From assembly GCF_023715505.1 (NCBI RefSeq), contig NZ_JAMBOH010000020.1, positions 1 through 64,000 on the forward strand: DNA of 64,000 nt. The letters run 5' to 3'. Made by a program: the position numbers and the translations under genes. This stretch comes from Neobacillus cucumis. Its GTDB lineage: Bacteria > Bacillota > Bacilli > Bacillales_B > DSM-18226. The first letter of the stretch is position 1. Each line of letters opens with the position of its first letter. Positions 62,709 through 64,000 of the stretch are shown here, in pieces. The notes under the pieces are model-generated. The model saw only the letters and a program-made list of their open reading frames with translations, made no database searches and had not been told where the DNA came from.

Positions 62709-62870
62709 TTGACAGAAGTATTTAGACAATTTAAAATCACATTAAACCGATAGGGATTACATAATTAACATTCAAATGAATTGCTGACCAGTCACCTGGA
62801 AGCCAGAGCCATATGCTCTGGCTTTCTTTTGTCTTATCGGTCCATTATCAATGCGCCGCTTTTGCGGCTA
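62709..62870 (+). promoter_or_regulatory. tauD leader 3: promoter, small hairpin and leader terminator
   Basis: Plus strand: TTGACA (62709-62714), 17 bp, TAAAAT (62732-62737). Then GCTGA, the stem CCAG/CTGG around TCAC and AAGC (62783-62803), then the terminator AGCCAGAGC/GCTCTGGCT with a T-rich tail (62801-62830). ACCGATA (62746-62752) is complementary to TATCGGT (62835-62841) beyond the terminator. A last GCCGC/GCGGC hairpin ends near 62870 before the ribosome binding site. Confidence 0.65.
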
Positions 62871-62890
62871 AAAACAAGGAGGAAATAAAA

Positions 62891-63802
62891 ATGAGTAATG
62901 TTAAAGAAGTGCAAAATGGAGCAGCAATCATAATAACACCAGTGGCTGGACGTATTGGGGCAAAAATATCAGGGGTAAAACTTTCCGGTGAACTCGACTC
63001 GGATACGGTTAAATCCATCCGTGAAGCACTATTAAAGTATAAGGTTGTTTTCTTCCGTGATCAGAATCACCTAGATGATCAAGGACAAGAAGCATTTGCA
63101 CAACTGCTTGGTAACCCAGTTGTTCACCCAACTGTTCCAGCAAAAGATGGCACAAATTATATATTAGAACTTCATTCTGATCATGGCGGCCGTGCCAATT
63201 CATGGCATACGGATGTAACGTTTGAAGCGGCGTATCCAAAATTCTCCATACTACGCGGAGTAGTGATACCAGAGGCAGGAGGCGATACCGTTTGGGCAAA
63301 CACAGCTACTGCCTATGAAAACCTGCCAACAGAATTACAAAATCTAGCAGATCAATTATGGGCAGTCCATACGAATGCTTACGATTATGCAGCCAAGCAC
63401 ACGAATGTTTCTGCTGAAGCGATAAAACGCCATGATGAAATCTTTACTTCTACCATCTATGAAACCGAACATCCCGTTGTCCATGTACATCCTGAAACAG
63501 GAGAGCGACACCTTCTACTTGGTCATTTTGTGAAAAACTTTATCGGGCTTTCTTCCACTGATTCGGCTCATTTATTCTCTATCTTACAAGGACATGTAAC
63601 ACAACTCGAAAATACGGTCCGTTGGAAATGGAGAGCGGGCGATGTCATCATTTGGGATAACCGCGCAACCCAACATTATGCAGTGAATGACTATGGTAAT
63701 TCACAAAGAGTTGTCCGAAGAGTTACCATTGATGGAGAGGTACCTGTTGGTTTAGATGGTCGCCGTAGTATTACAAAAACAAAAGTAAAAAAGATTCAAT
63801 AG
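62891..63802 (+). CDS. TauD/TfdA-family alpha-ketoglutarate-dependent dioxygenase
   Basis: 303 residues from ATG 62891, nine bases behind AAGGAGG. Fe(II)/2-oxoglutarate dioxygenase: facial triad H106-x-D108 in SWHTDVTFEAAYP and a distal His near 262 in NRATQHYAVNDYG, followed by the 2-oxoglutarate Arg in QRVVRRVTIDG. RDQNHLDDQGQEAFAQLLG and LHSDHGGRANSWH are TauD-like. It would release sulfite from taurine or another sulfonate, or from an alkyl sulfate. Divergent from the second transporter cluster and controlled by its own attenuator-like leader. Confidence 0.92.
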   Translation: MSNVKEVQNGAAIIITPVAGRIGAKISGVKLSGELDSDTVKSIREALLKYKVVFFRDQNHLDDQGQEAFAQLLGNPVVHPTVPAKDGTNYILELHSDHGGRANSWHTDVTFEAAYPKFSILRGVVIPEAGGDTVWANTATAYENLPTELQNLADQLWAVHTNAYDYAAKHTNVSAEAIKRHDEIFTSTIYETEHPVVHVHPETGERHLLLGHFVKNFIGLSSTDSAHLFSILQGHVTQLENTVRWKWRAGDVIIWDNRATQHYAVNDYGNSQRVVRRVTIDGEVPVGLDGRRSITKTKVKKIQ

Positions 63803-63904
63803 GTAATCTTCTTTCCATCAGATAATGTAAAGTTAGGAAATAGTTCTCCCCAATATGGGTCGTATTAAAGAGTTATGACAACATAAATGTTATCGGAAAA
63901 TAAA

Positions 63905-63946
63905 AAGCCTAATTTCTCCTTAATATATTGAGAAATTAGGCTTATT
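63905..63946 (+). terminator. Terminator of the tauD-like gene
   Basis: AAGCCTAATTTCTC pairs perfectly with GAGAAATTAGGCTT (14 bp), followed by ATTT. The last 54 bases of the window show nothing further. Confidence 0.82.
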
Positions 63947-64000
63947 TAGTGATTTGACACGGGCATCGCGTGCGCAACAGTCGCAAATATAGAACTCCAA

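Overview
The window is low-GC Firmicute chromosome, most like Bacillus sensu lato. The evidence is consensus AGGAGG ribosome binding sites, TTG and GTG starts, perfect sigma-A promoters, a LexA/DinR box, CcpA cre sites, and Bacillus-type families (PaiA/PaiB, MhqR-type quinone detoxification genes, FbpA, TrmL, DUF3231, CBO0543). There are no rRNA or tRNA genes, no CRISPR array and no prophage. It is an accessory-rich region with much gene decay: I count about ten pseudogenes or fusions, one complete IS4-family element, one IS3 remnant, the 5' part of a group IIC intron and a probable 3' relic of a second one.

Layout. 1-4.2 kb: group IIC intron inserted just behind the terminator of a decayed mocR gene, then a marR-paiA-paiB operon. 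4.3-9.2 kb: trmL, an OmpR-type two-component system with a DedA-like membrane protein, and pssA. 9.4-12.5 kb: a large RND exporter. Triple 11-bp repeat operators stand before both the dedA-regulator-kinase operon and the exporter, which suggests one regulon. 12.7-20.4 kb: small stress and hypothetical genes, a FusB-type protein, and an IS4 element that has separated a dinB-like gene from its LexA-box promoter. 20.5-27.1 kb: a quinone/electrophile detoxification block (nitroreductase, pirin, two DoxX proteins, ring-cleaving dioxygenases, flavin reductase-like protein, MhqR-type MarR) with palindromic ATCTC-N6-GAGAT boxes; one dioxygenase gene is frameshifted and fused to the 3' part of an mhqD-type hydrolase gene. 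27.5-30.5 kb: a DUF3231 gene and a graveyard of aromatic-compound genes. 30.8-36.9 kb: a beta-glucuronide operon (GPH symporter, beta-glucuronidase, ROK kinase) with a divergent AraC regulator and a cre site. 37.3-50.3 kb: fbpA and a long run of redox genes (aldo/keto reductases, CMD protein, TetR, two MFS pumps, SDR, two paralogous Zn alcohol dehydrogenases, an AdhR-type MerR). 51.4-52.7 kb: a cytoplasmic GH10 xylanase with a cre site. 52.8-63.8 kb: two sulfonate-sulfur clusters, ssuE/ssuADCB and an ssu-like ABC transporter with an NtaA/SnaA/DszA-type monooxygenase and a divergent TauD-type dioxygenase.

The strongest candidate for something undescribed is in the sulfonate region. Four promoter-proximal leaders (two divergent pairs, one pair per cluster) each carry a small hairpin with a 4-bp stem and 4-nt loop immediately before a Rho-independent terminator. 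In three of them the stem changes by compensating pairs between a constant GCTGA on the left and ARGC on the right. This looks like a transcription-attenuation RNA family for sulfonate utilisation that I cannot match to a known riboswitch or T-box. One of the four has no gene behind it. Calls rest on reading the sequence and on family knowledge; no searches were run.
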